From NCBI GenBank assembly GCA_017411885.1, contig JAFQPF010000098.1, positions 1-5,749 on the forward strand: a stretch of 5,749 nucleotides of DNA, in the 5' to 3' direction. Of this stretch, positions 5,390 through 5,749 are shown in pieces (positions within the stretch are counted from its first letter, which is position 1; the number at the start of each line of letters is the position of its first letter). The position numbers and the translations under genes are program-made. This DNA comes from Clostridia bacterium (lineage in GTDB: Bacteria > Bacillota_A > Clostridia > Oscillospirales > CAG-272). The notes beneath the pieces were generated by a model. That model searched no databases, had not been told where the DNA came from, and saw only the letters and a list, made by a program, of their open reading frames with translations.

Positions 5390-5749
5390 ATGAAGAAACT
5401 TATTTCTCTCATTCTAATACTGGTTATGCTTTCGGCGCTCGCAGTTTGCACAAGCGCAGACGAAGTTGCTAAAGCAAGGCTTTTAAATGCCGCTAAGGAT
5501 GCTTGCCCCACCCAGTATCACGACAGATACATCGGTATCGCACAGAATATCCTTGACCAGATCGACGTAACATCAAACCAGGCAGATGCCGTTATCGCTC
5601 TTTTGAACGAAGGCAGCGCTTTTATTACAACAAACAAGGGCCCCTCGCTTGACAAGTATTCAGCAGAGGAGATCGCAAAGGCTGTTGATATTTTCAACAG
5701 AGCCTGCAATGAGCTTTCTATCACAACCGAGTGGTCAGTTCTTAAGAAC
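5390..5749 (+). CDS. Secreted protein of unrecognised family, 3' partial
   Basis: The frame is open for 120 codons from ATG 5390 to the right edge. AGAGG (5377-5381), eight bases upstream, is a good ribosome binding site. Residues 1-23 form a classical signal peptide: KK, then the hydrophobic core LISLILILVMLSALAV, then CTSA, with probable signal peptidase I cleavage after A23. C20 is not in a proper lipobox (LAVC has V at -1), so a lipoprotein is unlikely. The mature part starts DEVAKARLLNAAKDACP and is mostly helical, with YHDRYIGIAQNILDQIDVTS and YSAEEIAKAVDIFNRACNEL. C40 and C109 are cysteines of the exported part and could form a disulfide. No enzymatic or anchor motif is visible, and any C-terminal domain or cell-wall sorting signal lies beyond the window. 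Function is unknown; it acts outside the cytoplasmic membrane. Confidence 0.82.
   Translation, partial: MKKLISLILILVMLSALAVCTSADEVAKARLLNAAKDACPTQYHDRYIGIAQNILDQIDVTSNQADAVIALLNEGSAFITTNKGPSLDKYSAEEIAKAVDIFNRACNELSITTEWSVLKN

Noticed and set aside
5406..5452. Lipoprotein signal at C20 of the secreted protein
   Set aside because: The residues before the cysteine are L-A-V; valine at -1 does not fit a lipobox, while TSA followed by D fits signal peptidase I.

Overview
The gene content and style point to an anaerobic gut-type Clostridia member (Bacillota), probably Oscillospiraceae/Ruminococcaceae-like. The evidence is a DivIVA-like coiled-coil gene, a separate beta subunit of an Fe-S hydro-lyase, a non-mevalonate isoprenoid gene (ispF), purine-rich Shine-Dalgarno sites and AT-rich sigma-A promoters between moderately GC-rich genes. 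The family assignment is inference; no rRNA or other marker is present. All confident genes lie on the + strand.

Layout. (1) At 2-1261 is the 3' part of a CNNM/CorC-HlyC family membrane protein with a DUF21 domain, a CBS pair and a CorC_HlyC domain. It is cut by the left edge and closed by a strong intrinsic terminator at 1272-1310. (2) A near-consensus extended -10 promoter at 1361-1389 opens a compact four-gene unit: a DivIVA-like protein (1443-2333), a fumarase/tartrate-dehydratase-type beta subunit (2335-2877), an XRE-type regulator with a helical, TPR-like C-terminal half (2880-3815) and ispF (3839-4327). The gaps are 1, 2 and 23 bases, so co-transcription is likely. (3) A 251-base gap (4328-4578) holds a long inverted repeat, a possible bulged terminator hairpin and a compact AT-rich palindrome. 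(4) rpe (4579-5229) is a single gene whose leader closely resembles the leader of the DivIVA-like gene. (5) A 160-base gap (5230-5389) carries evenly phased (N)TAACA direct repeats just upstream of an extended -10 that lacks a -35, the architecture of an activator-dependent promoter. (6) A secreted protein of unrecognised family starts at 5390 and runs off the right edge.

Most genes are housekeeping: envelope or ion-related membrane protein, isoprenoid precursor synthesis, pentose phosphate pathway and cell pole/division organisation. The less ordinary points are the hydro-lyase beta subunit without its alpha partner beside it, the RRNPP-like shape of the regulator, the repeated translation leader, and the phased repeats in front of the secreted-protein gene. 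I see no CRISPR array, tRNA, rRNA, insertion sequence or convincing defence system.
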